Shown here: positions 36,032 to 46,762 of the stretch, one piece after another
Layout: every line of letters begins with the position of its first letter
Numbering within the stretch: the first letter of the stretch is position 1
Source of the DNA: Paraburkholderia hospita
Lineage (GTDB): Bacteria > Pseudomonadota > Gammaproteobacteria > Burkholderiales > Burkholderiaceae
Direction of reading: 5' to 3'
DNA: 64,000 bases
Assembly (NCBI RefSeq): GCF_002902965.1
Contig: NZ_CP026107.1
Span: 682,001 to 746,000, forward strand
Program-made: the position numbers and the translations under genes
The notes under the pieces: generated by a model
The model's database searches: none
Seen by the model: only the letters and a program-made list of their open reading frames with translations
Told to the model about the DNA's origin: nothing

Positions 36032-39000
36032 TCACCGATCACCCTTTCGCGAAGTCTGAATCACTGCCAGCGCCGCATCCACCGCACGCCGCGCCCCATC
36101 GAACCCCGCCGCCGCCAGCGCCGCGCGCACACCCTGAAGTTCTGGCAAAAAGCCTTCATCGACGGAATCATCAAGCGCAGCAGCGAGCACTCGCCCGCGG
36201 GCCGCGAACAGTTGCGCCCACGGCAATGGTTCGGCACGCGTGTACTGCTCCAGCGCCTCGATATACCGCAGCGCACCCGCTGGATCGCGCACCGACAGCA
36301 TCGCGTCGATCGCATCGCGGTAGAACCACAAATGATTGTGACCAACCGCACCGCGCCGCAGTAGATCGGCCCCCTCGGCAAGCATGCGCGCCCGCTCGGC
36401 GTCGTCGTCGACAGCGCAGCTCAGCGCACTCAATGCCTTCGGCGCGCTGAACTGCATGCCAACTTCACGGCACAGCGCCAACGACTCTCTCAAAACGCGC
36501 GCCGCCTCCTCGCGCTTACCGCTTTCTAGCAACACACGCGCTTGCATCTCGAGGTTCTGCGCCTCGAAGCGGCGCGCGCCGAGTTGCCGGATCAACCGCA
36601 TTTCCTGTTCGAGATGAACCTGCGCCGCGCGCATGTCGCCCGTTTCGTAGCACGCGAACACGCCCAGCGTTTCGCATAGCAACTGCGCGCGCGGCTGCCC
36701 AACAAGCGCCGCCTCGCGCGACGCAGCGATGGCATCGACACAGGCCTCGCGCGCCTCGTTCAGATAGATGCGGCTAAAGCCTTGCATCGACCGGTTGGCC
36801 ACTTCGATGCGACCGAAACCATGTTCGCGGCTCAACGCGACGCAACGGCTGAAGTGTTCGAATGCCGTGCGCATCCGCCCCTGCGCATAGGCGGCATCGG
36901 CGAGACCACCCAGCGCGCGCGCCTCCGCTTCGGGCAAGCCGAGCCGCTGTGCGTAAGCGAGCCCGCGTTCGTGTTCGATCCGGCAGTCGTCAATCCGTCC
37001 GAGCGGGAACAGGATATTGCCGCGCAGATGATGCAGGCGCGCAAGTTCGCTCACGCTGTCTTCGCGTTCCGCTATCTGCTGCGCGGCGTCGAGCAAAGCG
37101 AGCGCTTCGCTCAAGCCCTCGCTGACCCGCAAGCCTTCCGCGAGTCCAAGTTGCGCGACACAACGGCTGGCATCATCGGGTGCTGCATCGACAGCCGAGC
37201 GATACGTGGCCATCGACGCAGGAATGTCGCCCAGATCGCACTGCAACTCGCCCTTGAAGCACGTCAGCGCATGCGTGTCGTGCGGCGACTGCGCGATCCG
37301 AAGCCCTCGCTCGATCAGAAGCAGCGCGGATTCCGTGAAATGCGCGGTCCGCTGCGCGTGCGCCGCATCGAGGCAAGCCTGCGGCGCGCGCTCGTCTTCG
37401 GCGCGATCCAGGTGCTGTGCGTGCAGCACGGCGTCGCTGTCTGCGAACCAGTCGGCGGCGCGACGATGCAACTCGCGCCGCCGCGCCCGCAGAAGCGTCG
37501 AGTACGCGCTCTCCTGAATCAGCGCGTGCGCGAATAGAAAGTCATCGCCTTCAGGCAGCACGAGTGCATTGGCGACCAGCGTGCCGCAGTCGTAGTCCGG
37601 CTCATCGATCAGCCGTCTGAGCAGCGCGAGCCCGAAGCGCTGCCCGATCACCGATGCCGCCTGGAACGCAACGCGGTCGCGCGCTTCGAGCCGGTCCATG
37701 CGCGCGAGCACGAGACTCTGGATTGACGCCGGCACAGCGTCGCCGCTGCCTTCTTCGGCGTTGTGCAGAAGCTGTTCGAGAAATAGCGGATTGCCGTCCG
37801 CGCGTTCGATGCAGGCAAGCGCCACGCGCTGCGTCGCGTCGATGAAATTGCCCGCGAGCGTCAGCGCTTCGTCGCGGCGCAGCGGACCGAGATCGATCGT
37901 CGCGAGCGGCGTGTCGCGCATCCGGGCGCGCCACGCGGCATCGAGCGGATCGCCATCGATACGCGAGGTCATCACCAGCAGTCCCGTGCCGCCTCCAATA
38001 CCAGACGCGAACGCAGACAGATAGCCCAACACCTCGGTATCGGCCCAATGCAGGTCTTCGACGACAATCATGCTCGCGCCGCGCCGGCATGCGTCAGCCG
38101 TCAGCGCCGCGACGACTGTCTGCTTACCGCGCTTGCGCGCGCCGTGATCCATTGCGTCGTAGAGCGTGCGCCATTCGCCCGATTGCGGCAGATCGAGTAG
38201 ATCGTCGAGAAAGACGCACTGCTCGGGCTGGATGACGCCATTGCCGACAAGGCGCGCGGCCACGGCCTTACGCTCTTCGGTATCCGCCGCGGGCGACAGG
38301 CCTAGCAGGCTGTCCATGATCGCGCGCACCGGGTCCTGCCCCTTGCCGACGCCGAAGTCGAGCACGAGCCCCCGATGCACTGCGAAGCAATGCGTGTGAG
38401 CAAACACGCGCATCTCATCGACGAGCCGCGTCTTGCCGATGCCCGCATCGCCGCGCACATAGACGACGTGTCCGGCTCGCTGTTCGACGCACGCGCGCAC
38501 GATGCCACGAAACTGCTCCAATTCCGCCTTGCGCCCGACGAACCGGCTGCGGCTCGCACGCGCGGGTTCGCGCACCACGCAGGAGAGGCGCCACGCGCGC
38601 GCGGGCACGTCTATGCCCTTGAAGTGCATCTCGCCCATCTGCTCGCAGACCGCGCTGTCGCCGAGCGCGCGCCGCACACCGTCGGACAACAACGTCTGTC
38701 GCGCGCCCGCCGCCGAGACCAGCCGCGCGGCAAGATTCACCGCGTCGCCATGCACCGTGTAGTCCTGCGCATCGGCACGGCTGACTGCGCCCGCAACCAC
38801 CTCGCCGCTTGCGATGCCGATATGCGCCTGTAAGCTCCGGGCGCTTGTCGCGTTCAGCTGGTCGAGCGCGTCGTGAATATCGAGCGCGGCGCGGGCCGCG
38901 CGCAGCGGATCGGTTTCGTGCGCCCGTGGCGCGCCGAAAAGCGCCATCACGGCATCGCCGATGTGCTTGTCGATGGTGCCGCCGTACGCGAGCACGATGC

Positions 39001-39382
39001 CGTCGACCAGCCCGGTGAAGCGACCGATCAGTTCACGCAGTTCTTCGGGATCGAGTGTTTGCGAGAGCGCGGTGAAGCCGCACAGGTCGGCGAAGAGCAC
39101 GGTGACCTGTCTGCGCTCTTCCACTGGCGTGCTGACAGCGGGCGCGACAGGTCTATCGAGGGCAGGCTGGGCCACGGGCGGCGCATCGGCTCCCGAAGCC
39201 GGCATCTGCGCAATCGCCGCCAGCAGCCGCTTGCGATGCCCGAGCGAGCGAACGCCGAGTTCCTTCAGATCCGCGTCAGTGAGCCCGGACAGCATCGCCG
39301 CGTCGATGTCGTTGTCGGCAAAGGCCTGTATGTATTGCTCGAGCCCAAGGCCGCCCAGCCACAGTTCGATATCCATCGTCAT
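36032..39382 (-). CDS. SAM domain / class III nucleotidyl cyclase / AAA ATPase / TPR protein
   Basis: The protein has 1116 residues. Residues about 4-60 form a sterile-alpha-motif domain (WLGGLGLEQYIQAFADNDID...GHRKRLLAAI). Residues about 90-265 are a class III cyclase with metal Asps D99 (LFADLCGFT) and D143 (IGDAVMALFG). A P-loop follows (GDAGIGKT at 311-318) with the rest of an AAA/STAND ATPase core (VVEDLHWADTEVLGYL), then about 450 residues of TPR-like helices. The architecture is that of large bacterial STAND-type adenylate cyclases; ATP versus GTP preference is not certain. The start is ATG 39382 or 39376. It is divergent from the hybrid kinase gene. Confidence 0.88.
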   Translation of the reverse strand: MTMDIELWLGGLGLEQYIQAFADNDIDAAMLSGLTDADLKELGVRSLGHRKRLLAAIAQMPASGADAPPVAQPALDRPVAPAVSTPVEERRQVTVLFADLCGFTALSQTLDPEELRELIGRFTGLVDGIVLAYGGTIDKHIGDAVMALFGAPRAHETDPLRAARAALDIHDALDQLNATSARSLQAHIGIASGEVVAGAVSRADAQDYTVHGDAVNLAARLVSAAGARQTLLSDGVRRALGDSAVCEQMGEMHFKGIDVPARAWRLSCVVREPARASRSRFVGRKAELEQFRGIVRACVEQRAGHVVYVRGDAGIGKTRLVDEMRVFAHTHCFAVHRGLVLDFGVGKGQDPVRAIMDSLLGLSPAADTEERKAVAARLVGNGVIQPEQCVFLDDLLDLPQSGEWRTLYDAMDHGARKRGKQTVVAALTADACRRGASMIVVEDLHWADTEVLGYLSAFASGIGGGTGLLVMTSRIDGDPLDAAWRARMRDTPLATIDLGPLRRDEALTLAGNFIDATQRVALACIERADGNPLFLEQLLHNAEEGSGDAVPASIQSLVLARMDRLEARDRVAFQAASVIGQRFGLALLRRLIDEPDYDCGTLVANALVLPEGDDFLFAHALIQESAYSTLLRARRRELHRRAADWFADSDAVLHAQHLDRAEDERAPQACLDAAHAQRTAHFTESALLLIERGLRIAQSPHDTHALTCFKGELQCDLGDIPASMATYRSAVDAAPDDASRCVAQLGLAEGLRVSEGLSEALALLDAAQQIAEREDSVSELARLHHLRGNILFPLGRIDDCRIEHERGLAYAQRLGLPEAEARALGGLADAAYAQGRMRTAFEHFSRCVALSREHGFGRIEVANRSMQGFSRIYLNEAREACVDAIAASREAALVGQPRAQLLCETLGVFACYETGDMRAAQVHLEQEMRLIRQLGARRFEAQNLEMQARVLLESGKREEAARVLRESLALCREVGMQFSAPKALSALSCAVDDDAERARMLAEGADLLRRGAVGHNHLWFYRDAIDAMLSVRDPAGALRYIEALEQYTRAEPLPWAQLFAARGRVLAAALDDSVDEGFLPELQGVRAALAAAGFDGARRAVDAALAVIQTSRKGDR

Positions 39383-39489
39383 CGCCGGAATCTGTTTCCC
39401 GTTGCGGGCTTAAAAAATAGAACGGCACTTGCCTTGTCTAGTGTAGGTGTTGCGCGCATTAGGGCCGAATTGCGCGTTTCACCTTACGA

Positions 39490-39508
39490 TTGGTATCAGA
39501 ATTACCAA
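39490..39508. promoter_or_regulatory. Perfect dyad TTGGTA-N7-TACCAA in a divergent promoter region
   Basis: The 323-bp gap between the cyclase and kinase genes holds this 6-bp perfect inverted repeat in an AT-richer patch, about 108 bp before the cyclase start and 198 bp before the kinase start. It has the look of a dimeric repressor or activator site. Nothing else in the gap was recognised. Confidence 0.4.
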
Positions 39509-39705
39509 CCCCACCGTCTTAAAGAACCACCGACCATTGTCGTTAACCGGAAAGTCAAGGTAGTCTCGACATCAGGCACCAAGGCACTGTCCTTGCGTGC
39601 GTAGCCGTCGTTTTGCGCGTTTTTCAGCGATTGCTACGCCAATACAGGCAAGAATTGCCGGTAGGCCACCTTCAAATGATGCGGTAAGCATGTCGGAGAC
39701 TTCGC

Positions 39706-42700
39706 TTGGCCAGTCGTGTTTTTAGTCGGATCTCGCTTCCCATCCGGGTGACCTTGTTCCTCGTCGTCGTATGCGCGCTGCTGATCGGCAGTGACGTATG
39801 GCGCAGCGTCACGTCGCGTCAGGACCAGATGGAGGAAATGTCCGTCGCGGCCGCGAACCTCGCGCGCGCCATGGCGCAGCACGCCGACGACACCATCAAG
39901 CAGGCCGACACCACGCTGGTCGGCGTCGTGGAGCGCGTCGAGCATGACGGCGTGAGCACGGCCGCGCTCGACCGGCTGCATCGCCTGTTCATGCAGAGCG
40001 TGGCGGAGCTGCCTCAACTCAACGGCCTGTATCTCTACGACCGCGACGGCAAATGGCTCGCGAACTCGCAGCCCACGCTCGTCACGACCTTCAACAACGC
40101 CGACCGCGAATATTTCGTCTATCACCGCACGCACGCCGACCGTGGCCCGCACATCGGCATGCCCGTGAAAAGCCGTTCGACGGGGAAATGGATCGTCCCC
40201 GTGTCGCGCCGCATCGACGGTCCGGACGGCCAGTTCGCCGGCGTCGCGCTCGCGACCATCGACATCGAGTTCTTCACGCGCTTCTACGACAGCCTCGATA
40301 TCGGCCGATACGGCGCCGTCGCGCTCGTCGCGGACAGCGGCATCATGGTCGTGCGCCGTCCGTTTGAAACGCGCTTCATCGGCAAGAACGTCGTCGACAC
40401 GATGCTATTCAAGGTGCATCAGCAGTCGGGCGAAGCGGGCCGCTTCGTGTCGAAGTCCGCGCAGGACGGCGTGACGCGCCTGAACAGCGTGCGCAATCTG
40501 AGCCAGTACCCGCTCTTCGTCGCCGCCGCGCTCGCGCAGGACGAGATCCTCGCGCCATGGTGGTCGGACACGTTATGGCATGCGGCGGGCACGACCGTGC
40601 TCGTGCTGATGCTCGCCGTATTCGGCTGGCGGCTGGTGCGCAACGCAAACGCGCGCACGCGCATCGAGCGCAAGCTGGCCGCGAGCCTCGAAACGACGCG
40701 CGCGATTCTCGACACAGCCGTCAATCCCATCATCACGCTCGACCGCTCGGGCGTGATCCTGACGCTCAACCCGGCGGGCGAGAAGGCCTTCGGTTATGCG
40801 GAGCGCGAGATCGCCGGCAAGGATGTACGCGTGCTCGTGTCGGCCACGGTCAACGAGCTGTTCACCCGCTATGCGTCGCAGTTCGCCGAGAACGTCGACA
40901 AGGACGCGCGCGAGATCGCCAGCGAATGCGAGCTGGCCGGCTTGCGCAAGGACGGCAGCGAGTTCCCCATCCATGTGTCGACGGGGACAATGGTGACGGG
41001 CGGCGAGCGGCGCTTCGTCTGCGTGATTACGGATATGTCCGAGCAGATTCGCGAGCGCGCCGAACTATCGGAAGCCCGCGACCAGTTGCTGCTGGCCGCG
41101 GATATCGCCGAGCTGGGTATCTGGTCATGGGAGTTTGCGAGCGACGCGTTGCGCTGGAACACCCGCATGTTCGAGATTTTCGGCTACGCGTCGACACCTG
41201 CCGAAGGCTTGCGTTTCGAGCACTGGCTGTCGCGCGTGTACGAAGAGGACCGCGCGGCTGCCGTCGAAAAACTGGAAGCCGCGTTTGCCGGCGAGATCAC
41301 GGCGAAGCACATTCATCTGCCGCTTTACCGGATCGTGCTGCCCGACGGCGAAATCCGCCATATCCAGACCACCTTCACGGTTCAGCGCGACGTATCGGGC
41401 AAACCGGTCGGCATGACGGGCGTGAATCACGACGTCACCGAGCCTCGCAATATCGAGCTTCGGCTGCGCGACGCCAAGCATCAGGCCGACGTGGCAAATG
41501 CGGCGAAGTCGGCGTTCCTCGCGAACATGAGCCACGAAATACGCACACCGCTGAACGCGGTGCTCGGCATGCTCGATCTCGTGCAATCGACGGGACTCAA
41601 CGAGCGGCAGGGCGGCTACGTCGTCAAGGCCGAGACGGCGGCGAAGTCGCTGCTCGGCTTGCTGAACGATATTCTCGATTACTCGAAGATCGAAGCCGGC
41701 AAGCTCCAGCTCGACACGCATACGTTCGAAATCGAGCCGCTGATGCAGGATCTCGGCGTCGTGCTGTCGGGCAACCAGTACGACAAGGAAGTCGAAGTCC
41801 TGTTCGATATCAGCCCCGATCTGCCGCCCGTCGTGATCGGCGACAGCTTGCGGCTGCAACAGGTGCTCGTGAATCTCGCGGGCAACGCGCTCAAGTTCAC
41901 GATCAAAGGCCAGGTGGTCGTCAGCTTCACGCTGCTGTCGCGGCTCGATAGCGGCGTGCGCGTGCGTATCGCGGTGACGGACAGCGGCATCGGCATCAGC
42001 GAGACGCAGCTCACGCAGATTTTTGAAGGCTTCAGCCAGGCCGAAGTATCGACCACGCGCCGTTTCGGCGGCACCGGGCTTGGCCTGGCGATCAGCCAGC
42101 GGCTCGTCGAACTGATGGGTGGCAAGCTCGAAGTAGCGAGCGAATTCGGCAAGGGCAGCCGCTTCTGGTTCGACATCAATCTCGGCGTCAGCGACGTTGT
42201 GCCCGTGGACCACTTCGATCTTTATCAGCCGCGCGACCGGCGCTTGCGCGTGCTCGTCGCCGACGATAACGGCATCGCACGCGAAGTGCTGTCGCGCACG
42301 GCGCGCGCGCTTGGCTGGGAAGCAGACGTGGTGCCGGGCGGCATTTCGGCCGTCAAGCTGACGAGCGCCGCTGAGCGCGAGAACGAAGGCTACGACGTGA
42401 TCCTGCTCGATTGGCGCATGCCCGATCTCGACGGTCTAGCGGCGGCGCGGCGGATCGACGAAGCGCGCGCCGGCCGCAGCACGCCCGCTATCGTGATGAT
42501 CACCGCCTATGGCCAGGAAGTGCTCGCCGCCGCGCAGGAATCCGACGACATGCCGTTCGATGCCTTCGTCACGAAGCCCGTCACGCCGAAGCAGCTTGCG
42601 CAGACCGTGCAGCGCGTGCTGACGGGCCAGAAGGCGCCCCACACGAAACGGACCTCGGCGCAAGCGCCTGCGGGCGCCGGACGGCTGGCTGGCCTCACGC

Positions 42701-43725
42701 TGCTGGTCGTCGAAGACAATCCGCTGAATCGCGAAGTGGCCGAAGGCTTGTTGAGCCGCGAGGGCGCGCAGGTAGCGCTTGCCGAAAGCGGGCTCGAAGG
42801 CGTCGAGAAGGTGCTGACGGGCACGCGCGTGTTCGACGCGGTGTTGATGGACATGCAGATGCCGGATGTCGACGGTCTCGAAGCGACGCGGCTGATTCGC
42901 TCGCACGGCCGCTTCGCGTCGCTGCCGATCATCGCGATGACCGCGAACGCGACCCGCGCGGACCGCGACGCGTGTCTCGCGGCGGGCATGAACGACCATG
43001 TCGGCAAGCCGATCGACGTCGCGCAACTGGTCAACGCATTGCTGGCCCATACGCGAGCAAGTGCGGCGCCGGAGTCTACGGCGAACTCACACGCCGTCGA
43101 TGAACCCGTGGCGAGCGAATTGCTCGAACGAAAGGAATCGATCGTCGGGCGTTTTGGCGGCAGTGAAGACCTGATCCGCAAGGCGCTCGGCGTGTTCGTG
43201 AGCGAAATGGAGCGGCATCTCGACGGCTTGCGCGACGAAGCGGAGCAGGGCGGCACGGGACGCAGCGCGGCGCTGCTGCATGCGATCAAGGGCAGCGCGG
43301 GAACGATGGGCGCCACGGCGCTCGCCGATACCGCGGCGGCGCTCGAACATCGCGTGATCGAAGCGGACGACGCGGACGAGGGCCAAGCAGCGGCATCCGT
43401 CTCACACGTTGACGTGGATAGTCTCGAACGTCTGCTGCTCGATAGCGTTGCGCGGTTGCGTGTCGTGTTCGGCAGCAAGCAAAGCGCGCAAGCGGCGGGC
43501 GCCGCGCAGCTGCAGACGGACGAATATCGCGAGCGGCTTGGCCGTTTGCTCGAACGGCTGGAGTCGTCCAATCTGGAAGCGCTCGATCTCGCCGAAACGC
43601 TCGCGCCGCATGTGCCGTCGGCGTTGCAGCCGCGCTTCGACCGGCTGCTCGCCGAGATCGAAGCGCTCGATTTCGTCACGGCTGCCGCAAGCACCCGTGA
43701 GATGCTGGATAACCTGACATGCTAG
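39706..43725 (+). CDS. Multidomain hybrid histidine kinase (dCache-PAS-PAS-HK-REC-REC-HPT)
   Basis: The protein has 1339 residues. TM1 at about 14-30, a Cache-type periplasmic sensor (about 40-285), TM2 near 295, two PAS domains (about 330-450 and 460-590), then the HisKA site H610 (MSHEIRTPLN), an HATPase with GTGLGLAIS, receiver 1 with D902 (LLDWRMPD), receiver 2 with D1049 (LMDMQMPD) and an Hpt domain with H1192 (LLHAIKGSAG). All phosphorelay residues are present. The TTG start at 39706 has GGAG upstream. The next gene starts inside its last codons, so kinase and cyclase form one relay in which the Hpt can pass phosphate to the REC domain of the neighbour. The signal is unknown. Confidence 0.9.
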   Translation: MASRVFSRISLPIRVTLFLVVVCALLIGSDVWRSVTSRQDQMEEMSVAAANLARAMAQHADDTIKQADTTLVGVVERVEHDGVSTAALDRLHRLFMQSVAELPQLNGLYLYDRDGKWLANSQPTLVTTFNNADREYFVYHRTHADRGPHIGMPVKSRSTGKWIVPVSRRIDGPDGQFAGVALATIDIEFFTRFYDSLDIGRYGAVALVADSGIMVVRRPFETRFIGKNVVDTMLFKVHQQSGEAGRFVSKSAQDGVTRLNSVRNLSQYPLFVAAALAQDEILAPWWSDTLWHAAGTTVLVLMLAVFGWRLVRNANARTRIERKLAASLETTRAILDTAVNPIITLDRSGVILTLNPAGEKAFGYAEREIAGKDVRVLVSATVNELFTRYASQFAENVDKDAREIASECELAGLRKDGSEFPIHVSTGTMVTGGERRFVCVITDMSEQIRERAELSEARDQLLLAADIAELGIWSWEFASDALRWNTRMFEIFGYASTPAEGLRFEHWLSRVYEEDRAAAVEKLEAAFAGEITAKHIHLPLYRIVLPDGEIRHIQTTFTVQRDVSGKPVGMTGVNHDVTEPRNIELRLRDAKHQADVANAAKSAFLANMSHEIRTPLNAVLGMLDLVQSTGLNERQGGYVVKAETAAKSLLGLLNDILDYSKIEAGKLQLDTHTFEIEPLMQDLGVVLSGNQYDKEVEVLFDISPDLPPVVIGDSLRLQQVLVNLAGNALKFTIKGQVVVSFTLLSRLDSGVRVRIAVTDSGIGISETQLTQIFEGFSQAEVSTTRRFGGTGLGLAISQRLVELMGGKLEVASEFGKGSRFWFDINLGVSDVVPVDHFDLYQPRDRRLRVLVADDNGIAREVLSRTARALGWEADVVPGGISAVKLTSAAERENEGYDVILLDWRMPDLDGLAAARRIDEARAGRSTPAIVMITAYGQEVLAAAQESDDMPFDAFVTKPVTPKQLAQTVQRVLTGQKAPHTKRTSAQAPAGAGRLAGLTLLVVEDNPLNREVAEGLLSREGAQVALAESGLEGVEKVLTGTRVFDAVLMDMQMPDVDGLEATRLIRSHGRFASLPIIAMTANATRADRDACLAAGMNDHVGKPIDVAQLVNALLAHTRASAAPESTANSHAVDEPVASELLERKESIVGRFGGSEDLIRKALGVFVSEMERHLDGLRDEAEQGGTGRSAALLHAIKGSAGTMGATALADTAAALEHRVIEADDADEGQAAASVSHVDVDSLERLLLDSVARLRVVFGSKQSAQAAGAAQLQTDEYRERLGRLLERLESSNLEALDLAETLAPHVPSALQPRFDRLLAEIEALDFVTAAASTREMLDNLTC

Positions 43726-44672
43726 AACACATCCCCGGAGACTGGGCTCACACGTTTACGCGGCGTCCGAAGGTGCTCATTGCGGACGATCAGCCCATCA
43801 ACGTTCGCGCGCTGCATGCGCTCTTCAAGGACGATTGCGACGTGTTCATGGCGACGAGTGGCGCGCAGACCATTGAGCTGTGCCACAAGGTGATGCCCGA
43901 CCTGATCCTGCTCGACGTCGTGATGGACGGCATGGACGGCCACGAAGTATGTCGTCGCCTGAAGGCCGATCCGCTGACGCACACGATTCCCATCATCTTC
44001 GTCACCGCGCAGACCAACGAAGCCGATGAGGAGTATGGCCTGTCGCTCGGTGCCGTCGACTTCATCACGAAACCGGTCAAGCCGGCCATCGTGCGCGCGC
44101 GGGTGCGCGCGCATCTGTCGTTGAAAATGCAGGGTGACGTGCTGCGCTCGATCGCGCTCGTCGACGGCCTGACGGGCGTCGGCAACCGGCGCAAGTTCGA
44201 AGAGGATTTCGACGCGAGCTGGCGGCACTGCCTGCGCGAATCGGCGCCGCTGTCGCTGGTGATGGTCGACGTCGATTACTTCAAGCGTTACAACGATCGT
44301 TACGGGCATCAGGCGGGCGACCGCTGTCTGCAAACCGTCGCCAAACGGCTGACGGAAACGCTACGCCGCCCTTACGACACCGTCGGCCGTTATGGCGGCG
44401 AGGAGTTCGCCTGCCTGTTGCCGAACACGCCACTCGAAGCGGCGACACGTCTCGCGATGCGCATGGAAGAGGCCGTGCGCGCGCTCAAGCTCGAGCATCT
44501 CGATTCGGGCTGCGCGGAGACGGTCACGATCTCGGCGGGTGTCGCGACGCTGCTCCCGACTGATGACTCGCAGCCCGCCGAGCTTATCGATGCCGCCGAC
44601 CGCCAGCTCTATGAAGCGAAACACGCAGGCCGCGGCCGCGTCGCTTCGCCGATGCGGATGATGGAAGGTTAG
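43719..44672 (+). CDS. REC-GGEEF diguanylate cyclase response regulator
   Basis: The protein has 317 residues. The receiver (about 17-130) has phospho-acceptor D66 (LILLDVVMDGMDG) and K118 (FITKPV). The GGDEF domain (about 145-310) has the active site GGEEF at 226-230 and the product-inhibition site RPYD at 217-220, exactly five residues upstream. It should therefore be an active, feedback-controlled c-di-GMP synthase switched on by phosphorylation, in the PleD/WspR manner. Its ATG lies 7 nt before the end of the kinase gene, which makes that kinase its obvious partner. Confidence 0.92.
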   Translation: MLEHIPGDWAHTFTRRPKVLIADDQPINVRALHALFKDDCDVFMATSGAQTIELCHKVMPDLILLDVVMDGMDGHEVCRRLKADPLTHTIPIIFVTAQTNEADEEYGLSLGAVDFITKPVKPAIVRARVRAHLSLKMQGDVLRSIALVDGLTGVGNRRKFEEDFDASWRHCLRESAPLSLVMVDVDYFKRYNDRYGHQAGDRCLQTVAKRLTETLRRPYDTVGRYGGEEFACLLPNTPLEAATRLAMRMEEAVRALKLEHLDSGCAETVTISAGVATLLPTDDSQPAELIDAADRQLYEAKHAGRGRVASPMRMMEG

Positions 44673-44695
44673 GCGTTCCGCCTTTTAGCTGCGCG

Positions 44696-45577
44696 TCACG
44701 CTCTTTCGCGCGGCATCGCTTGCAGCGTATCGACGATCTCGCGCATCAGCGCCTTGCGGTCATCCGACGCGCGCTGCACCATGCCGACCGTGCGCAGCGT
44801 CGGCGGGCTGGAAATCGGGATCACGCGCAAGAGCGGGTCGTTCAGCCAGTTACCGCGTATCAGCAGCGGCAGCACCGCGACACCGACTTTCTCGCGCACC
44901 AGCGCGACGATCGTTTCGATCGAATTGAGTTCGAGATACTCGTTGACCATCAAGCCCGCTTTCTCCAGCGCCTGTTCGACGACCTGGCCGGTGCGCACGC
45001 GCCGGTCGAAACGCAGAAAGCCGTGGCTGCGCAGGATGCGCTGCGGGTCGTTGTCGGCGACGTCGCGGCTTACCACCAGCATCATCGGCTCCGTATAGAG
45101 CTTGGTCCATTTGAGCGTGTCGGGCAGCCTTTCGTCCGCGCGCGCGACTACGGCGGCGACGTCTACTTCGCCCACTTCCACCATGTTTGCCAGTTCGTCC
45201 GAGCGCGCCGACAGCAGCCGCACGTCGAGCCGAGGATGAGCTGCCTTCAGCCGCGCGACGGCCAGCGATAGCGCACCAATCACCGACACCACCGCGCCGA
45301 TCGTGACAGGCCCTTCCATCGCGTCAGCCGGTTTGCCCTCCAGTTCGGCGAGCAGATCGAGAATCTGCTCGACCTTTGGCCAGATCGCCTGACCGTGCTG
45401 CGTCAACGTAATCTGCCGCCCTCGGCGATCGAACAACTGCCGCCCCAACGCCTCTTCGAGCCCGCGCATCTGCAGGCTGACGGCGGCCTGCGTCAGCGCG
45501 ACTTTGTCGGCGGCGGCCGAGAACGAGCCGGTGCGGGCAACGGCCTTGAAGGTCTTCAACATGCGAAGCGTCGGCAT
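44696..45577 (-). CDS. LysR-family regulator of the divergent ABC/GGT operon
   Basis: The protein has 293 residues. N-terminal winged helix (MLKTFKAVARTGSFSAAADKVALTQAAVSLQMRGLEEALG) followed by a two-lobed effector domain. It is divergent from the peptide-type ABC operon across 162 bp, the classic LysR arrangement, so it probably controls that operon in response to a transported or derived molecule. Its 3' end lies 23 bp from the end of the diguanylate cyclase gene. Confidence 0.9.
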   Translation of the reverse strand: MPTLRMLKTFKAVARTGSFSAAADKVALTQAAVSLQMRGLEEALGRQLFDRRGRQITLTQHGQAIWPKVEQILDLLAELEGKPADAMEGPVTIGAVVSVIGALSLAVARLKAAHPRLDVRLLSARSDELANMVEVGEVDVAAVVARADERLPDTLKWTKLYTEPMMLVVSRDVADNDPQRILRSHGFLRFDRRVRTGQVVEQALEKAGLMVNEYLELNSIETIVALVREKVGVAVLPLLIRGNWLNDPLLRVIPISSPPTLRTVGMVQRASDDRKALMREIVDTLQAMPRERA

Positions 45578-45630
45578 GGGCGGTTCCGGATCTGGGATTC
45601 ACGGTCGATCGCACGATCGACTCATGAGAA

Positions 45631-45656
45631 AAACTTAAGTATCGAAAAGAAAGTTT
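45631..45656. promoter_or_regulatory. Candidate LysR operator upstream of the ABC operon
   Basis: AAACTT at 45631-45636 and AAGTTT at 45651-45656 form an inverted repeat with 14 nt between, in an AT-rich patch of the divergent region. A CTTAAG palindrome lies within it. Placement and symmetry suit a LysR-type site; binding is not shown. Confidence 0.4.
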
Positions 45657-45739
45657 AATATTTTTTGTACGAGGGGCGCCAGTATGATCGTTCGATGACG
45701 ATCTGCAAGGACGAGCAACACGATGCGGAGTACCCAGGC

Positions 45740-46758
<1,019 letters not shown>

Positions 46759-46762
<4 letters not shown>

